In this document: positions 46,306 to 58,601 of the stretch, in pieces
How positions within the stretch are numbered: position 1 is the stretch's first letter
How the letters are laid out: the number at the start of each line of letters is the position of its first letter
From: Cordia subcordata
Taxonomy: Eukaryota > Streptophyta > Magnoliopsida > Boraginales > Cordiaceae
Length of the DNA: 64,000 bases
Reading direction: 5' to 3'
Assembly (NCBI GenBank): GCA_028554755.1
Contig: JAPTOF010000007.1
Span: 1,520,001 to 1,584,000 of the forward strand
Notes under the pieces: generated by a model
The model's database searches: none
Seen by the model: the letters and a program-made list of their open reading frames with translations, nothing else
What the model was told of the DNA's origin: nothing
Made by a program: the position numbers and the translations under genes

Positions 46306-48402
46306 TCATCCCAAGCTCTGACTAATCCCCACCCAGCTTTGACCATTTGTCTCACCATCCTTACTTGACTTTTGCGAATTCTTTCTTCTCATCGCTTTAC
46401 GGTTTGCTTTCTTGCGATCAAACACATCAAGTTCAATAGGTTGTGACGATTCAGCCTCATTTCCAGATGAATTCACCTTCATCATCCACAACTCCTTAGC
46501 ACGAGCTGTTAGTTTTGTGATGCCATCAATTGCTTCTGTATATCCCTCAGCCGTCTTTCTGGCATAAAATGCCATTTCACTACACTTTGAGATTATGTAA
46601 CCATGTCGTGCTATCTCCGCTTCGTCAGCTGTTGCGGACAACAAATCCTTATGTCGGAAATCCTTACTAATATCAGCTGTCCAACGTTTATTGATGCAGG
46701 ATGATGGAATCTCGTTAAGCCCTTCGCACTTAAGCACATATATCATGTGCTTACATAACATCCCAGATGATTCAAACCTCTTGCAATCACAGATGAGACG
46801 CATACCCTCACTTTGAAATGACACACGAAGAAAGAGTCCTTTGTTATTGTAATCAGCAATGACGTAGGTACGACAACCAACACCATGGGAAATAGCTGGT
46901 TCATTCCAAAGCGTTGCTTGCAATTCTATCTGCTTTTTTATCTTCTTGAACACTTCTCGAGTGTAAACCTTAGATGCATGATCCTCAAGCTCTGTCAATG
47001 GGGTTGTAAGCACTGGCTTTGTATAATTTGTCTTAACTTCTTGATTAACAATGTTAATTCGAATGCGCTCTAACCCCTTTTGGTAGTCCTTGACAAAATC
47101 TATGAGCTTCTTGTCACTCACTTGAAAACTATTTAAGAATGAATACATTTCCTCACAACAACGAGTACTCTTTACTAACCCAAAGAAATGACCGCGTAGG
47201 TATGCTTCAGACCACATGTGTCTCCTTTCGTATACCTCTGCTATCCACTTGTGATTCTCAAGGCCATAATGAACAATCATTTTCTTCCATGCATCTTCGA
47301 AAACATCAATAGAACATTTGAGGGACATAAAATGGCTAAAGATGTTGTTGAAATTATCTACCTTGACATTTTTACTCGCATCACGCTGAAGATGCCACCT
47401 ACATATCCTGTGTTGGGCATCTGGAAACACTTCCACAATTGCCGCTTCCAATGACTTGTCTCCATCTGTGATAACCGATGAAGGCCTCTTATGGTTTATG
47501 GCAGATAGAAATGTCTTAAGCACCCATACATAAGAATCACTGCTATCATTTTGGACAATTGCAGCACCAAAAATACAAGATTTTCGGTGATTGTTTACCC
47601 CAGCCAGGATCACTAGAGGAAATCCATAAGCATTAGTCTTGCATGTTGAGTCAAAAATCAAAACATCGCCAAATACTGCAAACTCATCCCTCGACCTACC
47701 ATCCGTCCAAAATAGCTTATCTAATTGATTGTCATCATCAACTGTGTGCTGGAAAAAGAAAGTAGGATCGCCCTCTGATTTCCCATATAAATAAGCAAAA
47801 GCAACCATCGCATCCCCATCACTTATTTCTTCTCGATGATCATGATGCACTCCATTACACAAGTCCATCCTCTGATTTCCACCAGACTCGTGTGTAAATA
47901 GATTCATCATTCTACTCGGTGTTATCCCCGAACCGAGCATACCTTGGGCTTCATCCCTATGAGCATCATCGACATGCCTATGCGAGCGCAGCTGAGCAAT
48001 GCCATACATGGGTACCAAATCATGGTTGTGTACTTCAACAAAAGTTGTTACAAAATACCGCATATTCTCTTTATCAAGCTTGATACGAAGCCTTGCCGTG
48101 CAATTACATCTTGTCAATGCCCGATGCTCTCGCTGTCTATCAGGCATCTCCAAGTAAGCCTTCTTCCGCGACCCCTCACAAGAACAAACAAACAGCCGAT
48201 TCTCTACTCTACGAGTAACTTTGTTCCTATGCACGGTGTCTTTCCTAACACTGAATCCAGTCGCATATGCATAATTATTATAGAACCGAAATGCATCCTC
48301 TTCCGACTCAAATGTCATCTTAAATATATCTTCCTTGGTATATTGCAGCAAATTCGACGAGTTATTCCCCCCAACATCGCGTGGAACCATATTGTCACTC
48401 AT
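46306..48402 (-). CDS. FAR1-RELATED SEQUENCE protein (FRS5-like), intronless
   Basis: A single frame encodes 698 residues from MSDNMVPRDV; an upstream in-frame ATG at 48432 would add ten residues. Domains: FAR1 zinc finger (about 35-130; MTFESEEDAFRFYNNYAYAT, ligands C...C...HNHD), MULE transposase core (about 250-400; acids in LIFDSTCKTN, VITDGDKS and FEDAWKKM, plus CRWHL), and SWIM finger (CDCKRFESSGMLCKHM, about 550-565). The C-terminus is basic (RKKANRKAMRRKNSQKSS), a likely nuclear signal. Whether the catalytic triad is functional cannot be judged, but the family is considered transposition-dead and acts in transcription. It lacks terminal inverted repeats, and the frame is intact, consistent with a domesticated gene. 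The class is commonly named FRS5-like; orthology is not established here. Confidence 0.85.
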   Translation of the reverse strand: MSDNMVPRDVGGNNSSNLLQYTKEDIFKMTFESEEDAFRFYNNYAYATGFSVRKDTVHRNKVTRRVENRLFVCSCEGSRKKAYLEMPDRQREHRALTRCNCTARLRIKLDKENMRYFVTTFVEVHNHDLVPMYGIAQLRSHRHVDDAHRDEAQGMLGSGITPSRMMNLFTHESGGNQRMDLCNGVHHDHREEISDGDAMVAFAYLYGKSEGDPTFFFQHTVDDDNQLDKLFWTDGRSRDEFAVFGDVLIFDSTCKTNAYGFPLVILAGVNNHRKSCIFGAAIVQNDSSDSYVWVLKTFLSAINHKRPSSVITDGDKSLEAAIVEVFPDAQHRICRWHLQRDASKNVKVDNFNNIFSHFMSLKCSIDVFEDAWKKMIVHYGLENHKWIAEVYERRHMWSEAYLRGHFFGLVKSTRCCEEMYSFLNSFQVSDKKLIDFVKDYQKGLERIRINIVNQEVKTNYTKPVLTTPLTELEDHASKVYTREVFKKIKKQIELQATLWNEPAISHGVGCRTYVIADYNNKGLFLRVSFQSEGMRLICDCKRFESSGMLCKHMIYVLKCEGLNEIPSSCINKRWTADISKDFRHKDLLSATADEAEIARHGYIISKCSEMAFYARKTAEGYTEAIDGITKLTARAKELWMMKVNSSGNEAESSQPIELDVFDRKKANRKAMRRKNSQKSSKDGETNGQSWVGISQSLG

Positions 48403-49637
48403 CTTGAAGAGAACTACAGCAATGAGCATCAAGATACACTAATCATCATCCTATACATATAAATTTATATATATTAAAAAAAAAATATTAACCACATACA
48501 CTTATTACTTCAACTAAAAAGAACTTACACAAACTTATATAAATAAATAGCAATGAAAATCAAAACATGGGTCATGAGCAATTGAACTCACCAGTGCTTG
48601 AAGCAAATTAAAGACCTTCAGAATAGCCACAGCAACAACAGAGCCATCAAATATCCGCAGTATACTAATCCGAACTGTTGAATTCTTTTCGTTTTTTCCA
48701 ACAAAAAATCAGTTTAAGTTATAATTCACAACATGAAATTAAATAGTCTTGAAATATACAAAATTATCAAATTGTAACATAATAAATTACAGAATTATTC
48801 TACTAACAACATTAAAGTAAGAAGTAGACAATCTTTCACTAGAGCCTCGAAAGGGAAGATCTCCAACTGATGAAGTGCAGAGCCGGAAGAGTGCGTGTGT
48901 GTGCGCGCGCGCGGGCGTGTTGTGTGTGTGTGTGTGTGTGAGTAAAATGGTTGTGTGAGTGTGTAGTGAAAATGTGTGCGTGTTTTTAGTTTTAGGGTGT
49001 GAAAAGAGGAAATTGAACTCGAACAAACACGAAAAAAGGGCAAAAAAAAAAAAAAAAAAGAGAAAGAAGGAAAGCTCGTTTAGATTTATTTTTTAAAATA
49101 TTTGTTTTTTTTTTTGGATAAATAATGTTTTATCACTGTAGTTTTCAACAAGTGTACCTTATTTTTTTGTAATTTTAGAAAATGCATGATACCATTATAA
49201 GTTTTAAAAGCGGTACACGCTTGCCCCCTTATCATGTTTTTTTGTTACAAATGACAAAACATGTTCTAAATTAGGGGCGGATTTTAGCTGGTGGCACATG
49301 GCGGCCGTTGTGGGCACCCCTTAATTTTTTAATCTTTTTTCTTTTAGTTTTGTAAGTTAAAAAATTAAGGCATTTAGTTTTACCACACTTAATGCCAAAG
49401 ATGTGTGCAATTAGATTAATGGCTTAGCGTTTGGTGTTAAAGTCTTGCTGATAGAGATGGGGTAACGTCGAGTCTGCTCGTCCCTTCTATCTACGTGTTA
49501 ATAAAATTCTTGCTTCTATCCCTATTTTATACTTGGCGATGAGATTTTTAACACCATCCGTTTTTTAGGTGAATGAAAAAATCCCGACCGATCCCCGTGA
49601 GTACCAATTGATAACGTGAATAGCATTATAATTTTTT
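48403..49637. other. 5' region of the minus-strand FRS gene and intergenic
   Basis: Contains a TG/GC-rich microsatellite (48893-48942) likely in or near the FRS leader, and an 18-base A run at 49042-49059. No gene seen. Confidence 0.55.
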
Positions 49638-49722
49638 TAAAAATATTGAAAATAAGTTAACTCTTACCACTAAAACAAAGAGGTACTTCTAGTGAAGTTA
49701 ACTTATTTTTAATATTTTTTAA
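49638..49722. repeat. Long AT-rich hairpin
   Basis: TAAAAATATTGAAAATAAG followed by TTAACTC pairs with AAGTTAACTTATTTTTAATA and its TTTTTTA extension over about 26 bases with one or two mismatches, leaving a loop of about 32 bases. It could be a MITE remnant; no mature-miRNA-like target is suggested. Confidence 0.6.
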
Positions 49723-52103
49723 AAAATATTCTTTTTAATTGTTGCCTGTAAAGCTTAAGAGCTCAATTTTAGCAAACACCTTTTTGCTTCTTTTTTCTTT
49801 TTAATCAGTTTGCTGACGCTGCATTAGTTTTTACCTTTTAATTTTAGTTATTTTTTTAATGTTGCATTGGCTTTTAACGCTTTCCGCAAAAAGAAAAGTA
49901 TAAATGTTACAGCCTTATGAGTCTATGAACACTGTAGCTCTTTTTCTTTTCTTTTTCAATTTTAAAGCTTTTGACAAAAGAAAAAGGTTTTCAGCTACAG
50001 CATTACACTTCTCTTTTTCTAGTTTTTAATTCTTAATTATAAACCTCAAATCTCTCCTTTTTTTTTTAAGTTTTTTTAATTTCTTATAAACTACTCTTTT
50101 TGTTTCTCTTTTTTAAGCTTATTAAATATTTATTCTTGCAGACCCTCATATTTTATCAGTAAGGTTAATTTTTCTTCTCTTTTTCTTAAAAAAAAAAAAC
50201 TCTAAAACTTATGACGGCAAATGCAAATATATAATTTTTATATTTTTATGCTTTATATAATCTACTTGTATTAGGTATTTCTAGAAATTTATAATAATTT
50301 TTATTGATACATAATATCTTATTTTATAGTTTATTATTATTCTAGAAGTGATTAGTTTGTGATTTTGGACTAAAAACTTAAGCCAAATCATAATTTAGTG
50401 TGAATACTTTTCTGTAACCCCTCGTTCAAAATCTTGGGTCAGCACTACTTTAAACACGCACCTTGTGTGTATGCATGTGTGTCTCTTTCGTCGGAAAAGA
50501 AAACAGCCATACCTTTCATAAAGTAAATAACATCTTGTCCCCTATGATCTTTTTTTTTTTTTTTTAAATAAACGTATATTACTCACTTTTGCTTTTCAAA
50601 TTGGCATGATATCCTCTTATGATTTTGGTCATTTACAAGTTTTCATTAATTAATTCGAACAAAATTAGGAAAGGTGCAAGTGTGTAATACTTCTGAAAAT
50701 CAAAGGGAATCATCTTGCTTATTTTTAAAAAATATAAGGAGGTAATGTACGCTTAAGAAAAATCAGAGGAGGATATGGTACTATTTACCCTATATTTCAT
50801 ATAATTTTGAAAACAAATTATTTTGAGAAATTTAAAATCTGATTTTTGAAAAAATTATTTGAATTATTTTACAAGTTTCAGTTTTTAAAGTTTATATGAA
50901 TATTCATTTAAAAAAAAGGTGCTCTCTCTCATGAAAGAAATGCTCTTGTATTCTTTTTTTTTGTTTTTTAAAGTCCCAAACGGACCATTTCCGAGTTGTA
51001 GAACCAATGAGCCGTTTCATTGGGCGTTTGTAAAATTGGTGCTGTCGTGTAATGTCTTCGGGCTGCTCTGGCCCACTTTTATATTTTTCTATAATCAACC
51101 TTCTATTTGGATCCATTTTCTTTAATTATTTGATTAGTAATAAAGTCTTCAGTTCACAAAAAAGAAAAGAAAAAAAAATATTTTTAATGACTAATTTAGT
51201 GCTTATTTTTATCTTAACTACAACTATACCAATTATAACTTCATCCAAATTTTCTTTCTTTCTTTCTTTTTGTTTTTTTTGGTTGACAGGAGAGCCCATC
51301 ATTTCGGTGATAAATTTTTCCTCCTATCCAAATTGAAATTTCATTAATAGAGCAAAGCTATTACAAAGAGGCCCAAGTCCAACAGATACTAGGCTAAACC
51401 CAAAATCACATAGAAAACAATTGGGCTGAAGCCCAAATATAACACGCAAACAGAGAAGACAATAAGCTCTAAACCAGAAGCACGCCCAGTGCAACTGCCA
51501 TAAGCACTGCAGAACAAAGCTTTGCCAAAGAAAAAGATCCTTCCAAAGTAACCATGCGACAAAGGCATAATCGGGATTACCAAGGCAGCAACAGTTCCAA
51601 ACTCTTAAAATTCCGAAACAAAGACCGTAAAAGCGACAATCAAAGAAAAGCGAACACCTCGCTAAACAAAGATGAGTTAATTGAAACTCATCAACCTCGA
51701 CAAAGTTTAGGCCATGTGAATTCGGATACTAAATGATCTAGACATCTGACAACATACGACAGGCTTTCTAAAGCCATCGTTTGAATAAGTGGTAATATAA
51801 AAGGATAGTAAATTTCAAATTGAAAGACATATTTCACAATTCAACTACCAAGTAAAATAGAACATTCAACTCAGAGTAGGAAATTGAGATTGAACTTGGT
51901 TCTTGAATTGCGTTCAACTCTAACTCTTATCATTAGAGCATCTGGGAAAATCTATCAAATCTTTCTTACTTTCCCTGCTGTTGACTTATAGTTTGGCATT
52001 TGACTATAACATAAATTATATAATATGCTTTGCATGATAGTAATTAATCTATAAGACCTGCCGACTGATCCTTTTAATTTGTCATAAGCACATGCCAAAC
52101 TTA
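49723..52103. other. Intergenic, no gene recognised
   Basis: AT-rich with long T and A runs. 51330-51400 contains a TTTCATTAATAGAGCAAAGC, ATTACAAAGAGGCCC stretch reminiscent of the antisense tail of plant retroposons, but too short to assign. A diverged family-A-like fragment may lie at 50795-51000. Confidence 0.5.
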
Positions 52104-52331
52104 GAGCTCATTTGGATTGGCTTTTTTTAAAAGCGTTTTTTTTAACAGCTTTTGAAAAACAGCTTCTTTTGAGAAGTTGAAAATTCTAGCTTCTAAAAAA
52201 AGCTGTATTTGAACTTTTTTCAGAGTTTCAGCTTTTTTGGAAATCAAATCAAATAATTATTGCAAATTTAACATAACTTTTTCAAAAAAAAAATTGTTTT
52301 TTCCTGAAAAAAAACCAATCCAAACATGCCC
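52104..52331. repeat. Tourist-like MITE, family A copy with intact TTA duplication
   Basis: TTA (52101-52103) precedes GAGCTCATTTGGATTGGC, and CCAATCCAAACATGCCC is followed by TTA (52332-52334). Length 228 bp. Confidence 0.75.
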
Positions 52332-52334
52332 TTA

Positions 52335-53571
52335 ACCTACATGCATGCACATTTCAGACATATGAGACAAGGCTTCTAAATATACAGGCAGATGCCAAAT
52401 CTTCAAGTCAAACTAAACTCTTTTGTGACAATTGGAGAGATAAATTGGTGATTTCTTGATGTCAGGAAATTATTATTTGTTAAATTTTTTCTTCACATGT
52501 GGTCTAGTTATCAATGTGGGAATATTATCCTTAAATTATTCTCTATATTTGTATTCTTGGCTTGAGGGGTATGAATAGTATGTACCGAAAGGAAGAGTAA
52601 GAGACCATTTGTTTCTTTGTAAATGTTGAAAGAATATTTTTTGCTATGATTATTATAAAGAACCAATTAAGAAATGGAATGAGGGATGAACTTATGAACG
52701 ATTATTTAGATACTACCATTGTAAAGACTTATTTGATAAAATGATGTGATTATACAACGTTTTAAAAATATTTAAGTTCTTAGAACTAGTAAAAAGAATT
52801 TGTAACTCCGACCCTGACTATATATGTATATGATGGTGAGCACAACTCAAAATAATAATAGTGGATACCATTTCACACTAAAGATCCTTTCTCTTTGTAT
52901 CTTTCTATAGACACTATAAATAAAAATCTGAGACAGAATCATTGACATAAAACTAAAAATTTCGACAAAGAAAAAGAAAAAGAAAAAGAAAAGTGTACAT
53001 CAAATTAAACTGAAACTCCCTAAAAATATAGGTTATGATAACGGCAGCAGTTGGAGATTTATATCGAGACAGAGATAATTGCTGGCATATATATGCATGG
53101 CCTTTATTTTTAACAATAAACTTATGAATTTTATATATGTCAAAACGTAGCCAAAGAGAGTTTTTCACTATAGATTGTTGTCTACATTTGAGATAGGTCT
53201 TGGTGTATGCCACCACAATTTGCACCCTTCGTGTATACAACTTTTGAAATTTCGGTATTCCCAAGTTGCATTATTGGACTCGAGACTAATTTTAGATTAA
53301 GAGCGATGAAGAAAAAACCTTTCCTACAAGTACGTCTTATGTTTTCTTTTTTATTGGGTGAGACCGTTACCATACTTCAACCAACAACTTGTTAGTCAAC
53401 TTCTAAATTTCTTTCTCCATGATCAGGAACGGATTTAAAATTTTTGTTAAACAAGCGTTAATAGTACACGATTTAGCAATTGTACATGATCTCTAGTTTA
53501 AAAACCAATCCCAACTCACTCCTTATGACGGCATCGTCCACGAGGTTTTTGGACTCGTAGCCATGAATGAA

Positions 53572-53608
<37 letters not shown>

Positions 53609-54632
53609 ATATGTATGTATGTACACCAGTGCTCGCATTTTTTGGTGCATGCACATATTGATGCTCATGTATCCCTGCATCTTCTTTTTAGGCAAGAATG
53701 GTGCTTCAAAATGCAGATTCCTCCTGGAAAGATGGCAGGAAAGAAGCCTGCTCTCGTTAATTACAAATTTACAATAACTATTGTATATAGAGAAAGAAAA
53801 TTAAATGCCCCGATACCTCTTGCTTCTTTTAAAATAGCTAAAAATTTTATGTATTTTCTATCAAGTATCATATCGCTACCTGCCGTTAGGAAAACCATCA
53901 AATGTAATAGTAGTTGTATATCATGTGATTTCTATGTGATTATTTTCTGTTTCACAAATTATGTGAGCAAATTAAATACCACATGCATGTCCTTCCCCTG
54001 GTTTTATTTAAAAAATGTACAAGTGCCCCTTGTGATTTAGAGGGAAAAAAACTCATAAATCTCTTCAATTTATTTTTTTGTGTTAGCATTGTTAGTAAAT
54101 GACGACGATTGAACTACGTGTGATACATTATAAAAAACACGAGGAACCGGTGTATGTGCGTGCATTCACGTGAGTATGATTACTTGAGAGCAAATATTTG
54201 AGTCCAACCAATTGATTGAAAATGTTTGAATTTTATATAAAAAATTAAATAAAAATATCGATAACGAAATGGGATGTTGCAGTTCCATTGAGGTATGAAG
54301 GAGTTCATAAGTTGCCCACATTCAATGTATACTCAAATTTTTGGAGTCAAACAATTTAATAAGTAGTTTTCCTTACAGCAGTCATAACTACCAACTTATA
54401 AATAATTAGCCTCAATGGTCTTTTCTCCCAATTTTTCTTATGTTTTAGTTGAAAATCTCAAATCTCAATGGTCCGAAATAAATTTTTATCATATTATTAT
54501 AACATTATGACGAGCAAATCTAACAGTTTTATTTATTATAGTTATGATAAAAGAATATGTACAGTTTACCATCACTCTATTTAAAATCCAACAGTCTTTC
54601 TTCTGAATTAAGAATATATACTTCCAATAGAT
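52335..54632. other. Intergenic, no gene recognised
   Basis: Contains a (TA)n microsatellite at 53568-53620. Short frames here show no family motifs. Confidence 0.6.
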
Positions 54633-54635
54633 TTA

Positions 54636-54808
54636 GGGCTCGTTCTAATTGACTTTTTTTTTAAACCATTATTTTTCTACAACTTTTAAAAAAATTATTT
54701 TTTTGAGAAGTTAAAGTTTTTTTTAATCCAATTACTTATTGTAAAATGAATACTTTTTGAGTGTGTATATATATATTGTTTTTTTAAAATGTCAATCTAA
54801 ACGAGCTC
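54636..54808. repeat. Tourist-like MITE, family A copy
   Basis: Left end GGGCTCGTTCTAATTGAC after TTA (54633-54635), right end GTCAATCTAAACGAGCTC. The right flank is ATT, so the duplication is imperfect. Confidence 0.6.
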
Positions 54809-55586
54809 ATTGTAATGCAATGAATGTAGTCCATGATTTGGAGGATGGGAGAAGGTATGTTGATGCCAAAACAAACAAGCAGATGGATGCGCCAAAAGTT
54901 GAGAACAGCCAAAGGGGCAACGTATGAAATCTGCCAAGCGGTTGCTGTTATTTTGCCCACAGAAGCTTGCTGCCTTCACATGGGGTTCCCGTTTTTGTTG
55001 GTTACCTTCTTTTGGATTCCTTCTGCCTCTGAGCCACCAAAGGGTAAAGAGAGATAGAGTTACTAGTCGTGTGGATTGACTTGTTAATTATAATTTTGAT
55101 TTTTTTAATTGGCTGTTTCATTTTCGATGTGTTCTCTAAGGAACTAAATACTTTATTAAAAGAGGATAGGAGGGGTATGATTATGACTGGATGAGATATT
55201 GTGTAGCATACTCAGACGGTTGGAAGGGGGGGTTTCAATATAAAACTAATTGGTATTAGGTAGAATAATCTAAGATCTTGGGGCAAGACAAAGCTCTACC
55301 CCCGAAACATTGGTTCATGTTCATCTTATTAGTATAGATGTTGCAACACATACTCTTAACTCATCTATTTATCTATATCTATATCTATCTATATACATAT
55401 ATATATTAAAGCAGAAGCTACTCAAGCATTTTGTCGTTTGATAGGTTGTAATTTATCCAGCATGGCATTTTTATAAGGATATTAAATATTGATGCCAATA
55501 AGGATTTTTTCTTTTTGACAAGTCGTGGACCTACTTTAAGAATACTGTACAAATTCTAAAAATGGATGGATTATCGGCTCATGATT

Positions 55587-56300
55587 GGAATTTTTTTTTA
55601 ATCCAAAAAAAAACATTATGCAAAACTAACCCCGTTTATAAAATGTTTTGAAAAATAACCCGTTTTAAGTCCAGAAATGCGTGGCACGCATTTCAAGAAC
55701 GCAGCCGCGTTCCATTGATCATTTTTTTTGCCATTCTCCCCTAATCCCACTTGCGATTTTCTTTTGTTTTCTCTTAATCCCTCATACTAAAGTTTTAGTT
55801 TTTTATCGTTTTAGTGAGGATATTGCCTTGATCTTGTAAGTTATTTTATTTTTATGTAAGAACCACGACCAAGTACGAGTTGTTTTTGCGTCCATAATAG
55901 CAAAAGCTAACGGCAACATTTGGTAGTTGGCGTCTGTGGCTAATGCAACTAGGAGATGACCCTTGTACTTTTCCCGTAAGTGTGTGCCGTCCAGCGAAAC
56001 CACGGGCTTACAATGTCTCCATGCCGCGATGCACGGACCGAACGCCCAATAAACCATGTCGAAAATTTTTTCAGACTACGTTGAACCTTCAGCGAACCTA
56101 TATCTCACCACACTACCTGGAACGCACTCCAGGAGTGCGGGCGCATTCCTAGAGCGCGGCCGCACTCCCAGAGTGCGTTCAGCGTTCTAGGAATGCGTGC
56201 GACACCTTTCCAGATTTAAAACGGGTTATTTTTCAAATCGATTTATAAACTGGGTTAGTTTTGCATAATATTTTTTTTTTGGATTAGAAAAAAAAAATCC
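55587..56300. mobile_element. Mutator-like (MULE) derivative with long terminal inverted repeats and 9-bp target duplication
   Basis: The 714-bp element has about 82-86-bp inverted ends: left 55587-55668 (CATTATGCAAAACTAACCCC ... AATAACCCGTTTTAA) mirrors right 56215-56300 (TTAAAACGGGTTATTTTTC ... GGGTTAGTTTTGCATAAT). It is flanked by CTCATGATT (55578-55586) and CTCATGACT (56301-56309), a 9-bp duplication with one mismatch, the size made by Mutator transposases. Inside are a transposase scrap (55803-56057) and GC-rich palindromic blocks (55675-55715, 56117-56205), both very unlike the AT-rich surroundings. Confidence 0.8.
55803..56057 (-). pseudogene. MULE transposase fragment inside the Mutator derivative
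   Basis: The frame encodes MVYWAFGPCIAAWRHCKPVV, then SLDGTHLREKYKGHLLVALA and NYQMLPLAFAIMDAKTTRTW before losing similarity. This is the first part of the MULE transposase domain, holding the first catalytic Asp (SLDGTHL). The second and third acidic residues, zinc finger and SWIM finger are absent. It is a remnant left after internal deletion and is unrelated in role to the intact FRS genes nearby. Confidence 0.75.
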
Positions 56301-56309
56301 CTCATGACT

Positions 56310-57578
56310 TGGTTGCCGGTAGGAAAGTAAAAGTCTGACATATAATTTAAGGTCACGTGAATAGTCATGTTTGTCCCTGTAAATTGTCTAGGTTGATGTA
56401 TATACCTCAATCAACATAGTAAATGTAGTGATTATTAAAATTCTTTCTTTTCATTTATTTGATCATTATATAGAAATGTTGTCCAATTATATAACATAAT
56501 TAAATCCTTTTTCATAAGACCTCATTTTGCTTTCTAATATTATTTATTTTAACAATATGGAACTAAAATATGTTATAATTATTACATGTAATGCACGGAT
56601 GCTACATTAGTATTTAGTTGAGTGAACTTGCTTGAGGAGCTGCTTCTAATATTACACATAGTGCATCTTTAAAGCAAAATTCTATGACTAGAGTTTTGAT
56701 TCACGCTCATCTTGATAGGATGAGCTCTACTTGTCCTTCATCTTTGTGACGACGCCTGTCCTTCTAACGAAAATTGTCAAAAAAATTATAAGACAACTTA
56801 TAATATTTATTCGCCGTGCAAATACAAAATGGATGAGTTTGGCAGCACGTCATGTTTTGACAGCGTTCAAAGCACAGACAGAGACGGAAAATTATGCACT
56901 TTAAAGATAAAGTAATTAATTGTCAAAAGTAAATAAATTAAAACACGGTATGTGAGATTTATTCGGCAAAAATTCTTAACGTATCATAGCTAATTTTTAG
57001 CATTGCTCCACTTGTAAATTCTTCAATAAGCAACAACACAAAATGATTGTTCAAGGAAACTAGAGAATTACCCTCTAATTTTACCTCAAATAATTACATC
57101 AACTTTATCACAAGGGCGAACAATTAGAAGCCAAAAGACTCAAATTAAGACTAGGGGATCTGCATGCATCATGAAAAGACCCCTCTCTTGAAGAGTTGTT
57201 TGTCCAAGTGATTATTCCCATGATTTGTCATGTCTACTGTCTTGCTGAAAGGCAAGAACTTTGGCCACTAAGCACAGAAAAGAGAGCCAATATCTTGGCA
57301 AGATACTCTCACCATTTTGTGTCTGCTTTGACATTTGAATGAGGCCCCTCAAGGCATGGTTATCAGCCTATTCTAATCTCCACTCACGGTTGGTTCAAGA
57401 CGTAACTTAAATAGTTGTAATTACTTTCTTCAAGAGTAATGACTTAAGGACGAACCCCATAAAAGGTGGCGCGTTAGATTGGAGATGGAAGTTAAAAAAA
57501 AAAAAAGGAAGAAAAAAAGAAAACAAAACAAAACTGTATAAAGGAGACTCCACTCATGGCTGTCTTGCCAAAGAATAA
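56310..57578. other. Intergenic, no gene recognised
   Basis: AT-rich with no conserved frames. Confidence 0.6.
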
Positions 57579-57773
57579 GGGCCTGTTTGGATTGGTTTTT
57601 TTTTCCTAAAAAAGTTATATTAAATTTACAATAACTATTTAATTTGGTTTCCAAAAAAATTAAAACTCTAAAAAAAGTTCAAATACAACTTTTTTTAGAA
57701 GTCAAAATTTTTAGCTTTTAAAAAAAAACTGTTAAAAAAAATACTTTTAAAAAAAGTCAATCGAAACGAGCCC
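57579..57773. repeat. Tourist-like MITE, family A copy: the best-preserved ends
   Basis: TAA (57576-57578) precedes GGGCCTGTTTGGATTGG, and GTCAATCGAAACGAGCCC is followed by TAA (57774-57776). At 195 bp it has the cleanest terminal inverted repeats and was used here to define the family. TIR sequence plus TAA/TTA duplications fit PIF/Harbinger (Tourist-like) MITEs. Confidence 0.85.
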
Positions 57774-58601
57774 TAAATCACTTGTTCCCAAAATCTCTTA
57801 ACTTTTTTCAAGATTTCAACTTTCTTTGAAAGCAAAGCCAAATACTTCTACAAAAAATGTGGTTTCAAAAAAAATATATATATTTTTCATGAAAAAAGCC
57901 AAACCAAACATTAGTTTTTGATAAGACAGATCCAAAGTTTTTTCACCCCTTTACAAAATGACGTGTTACATCAAACCATGTATAGGTACAATGAGTAGGA
58001 AGCTAAATTTGACCCAAAAAATTGAAAAAAAAAAAGAAGAAGAAGAAAAAGCTAAAGATAAATTCTGTTGAAAGGGACTATCCTGCAACTTTCAATATGC
58101 ATACCAGATGGCCCAGCAGAGCAAGAACCAACTTGGCAGCTTCTTCACAAGAACTGTTATAATATTTACTCTGGCATTGAAGTGAGTAGAAGTGGGCAAG
58201 AAAAGGACATGCAACAACCAACTTTTTCATTCAACACATAAAGCCAGTAGACACACCATCACAAAATAGCAAAATGACAACAGCAACCCATCTCTGTGGT
58301 GGTACAAAAAACATGGAAAACAGAGAGGAAAAGCTAGTTTATTTATGGAACATCTACAAGTCTTAATCCATTTCACCAAGCATGGTGAAAAATTTAGGGG
58401 GCAATCTACAGTAGTTACTTCACCACGCCTAGCCTCTACAACTACATATGACATGATACAATACCATAACTAAGGAGGTAATAATAGGTGTTAAGATAAC
58501 ACCTGACCAGGCGACACCAATTATAATTGGACGCTTACTCGAGGACAAGCAATGTCTCATAGACCCAGAGGCTGACTAATTATTGTCAGCTATCTTAATT
58601 A

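Noticed and set aside
49273..50445. GGGGCGGATTTTAGCTGG and CCCTCGTTCAAAATCTTGGG as possible hAT-type element ends
   Set aside because: The two sequences are not convincing inverted repeats, and no 8-bp target duplication was found.
51290..51736. Possible antisense LINE or SINE tail and a 60-codon frame
   Set aside because: Only a short stretch resembles a retroposon tail; no reverse transcriptase, promoter boxes or target duplication seen.
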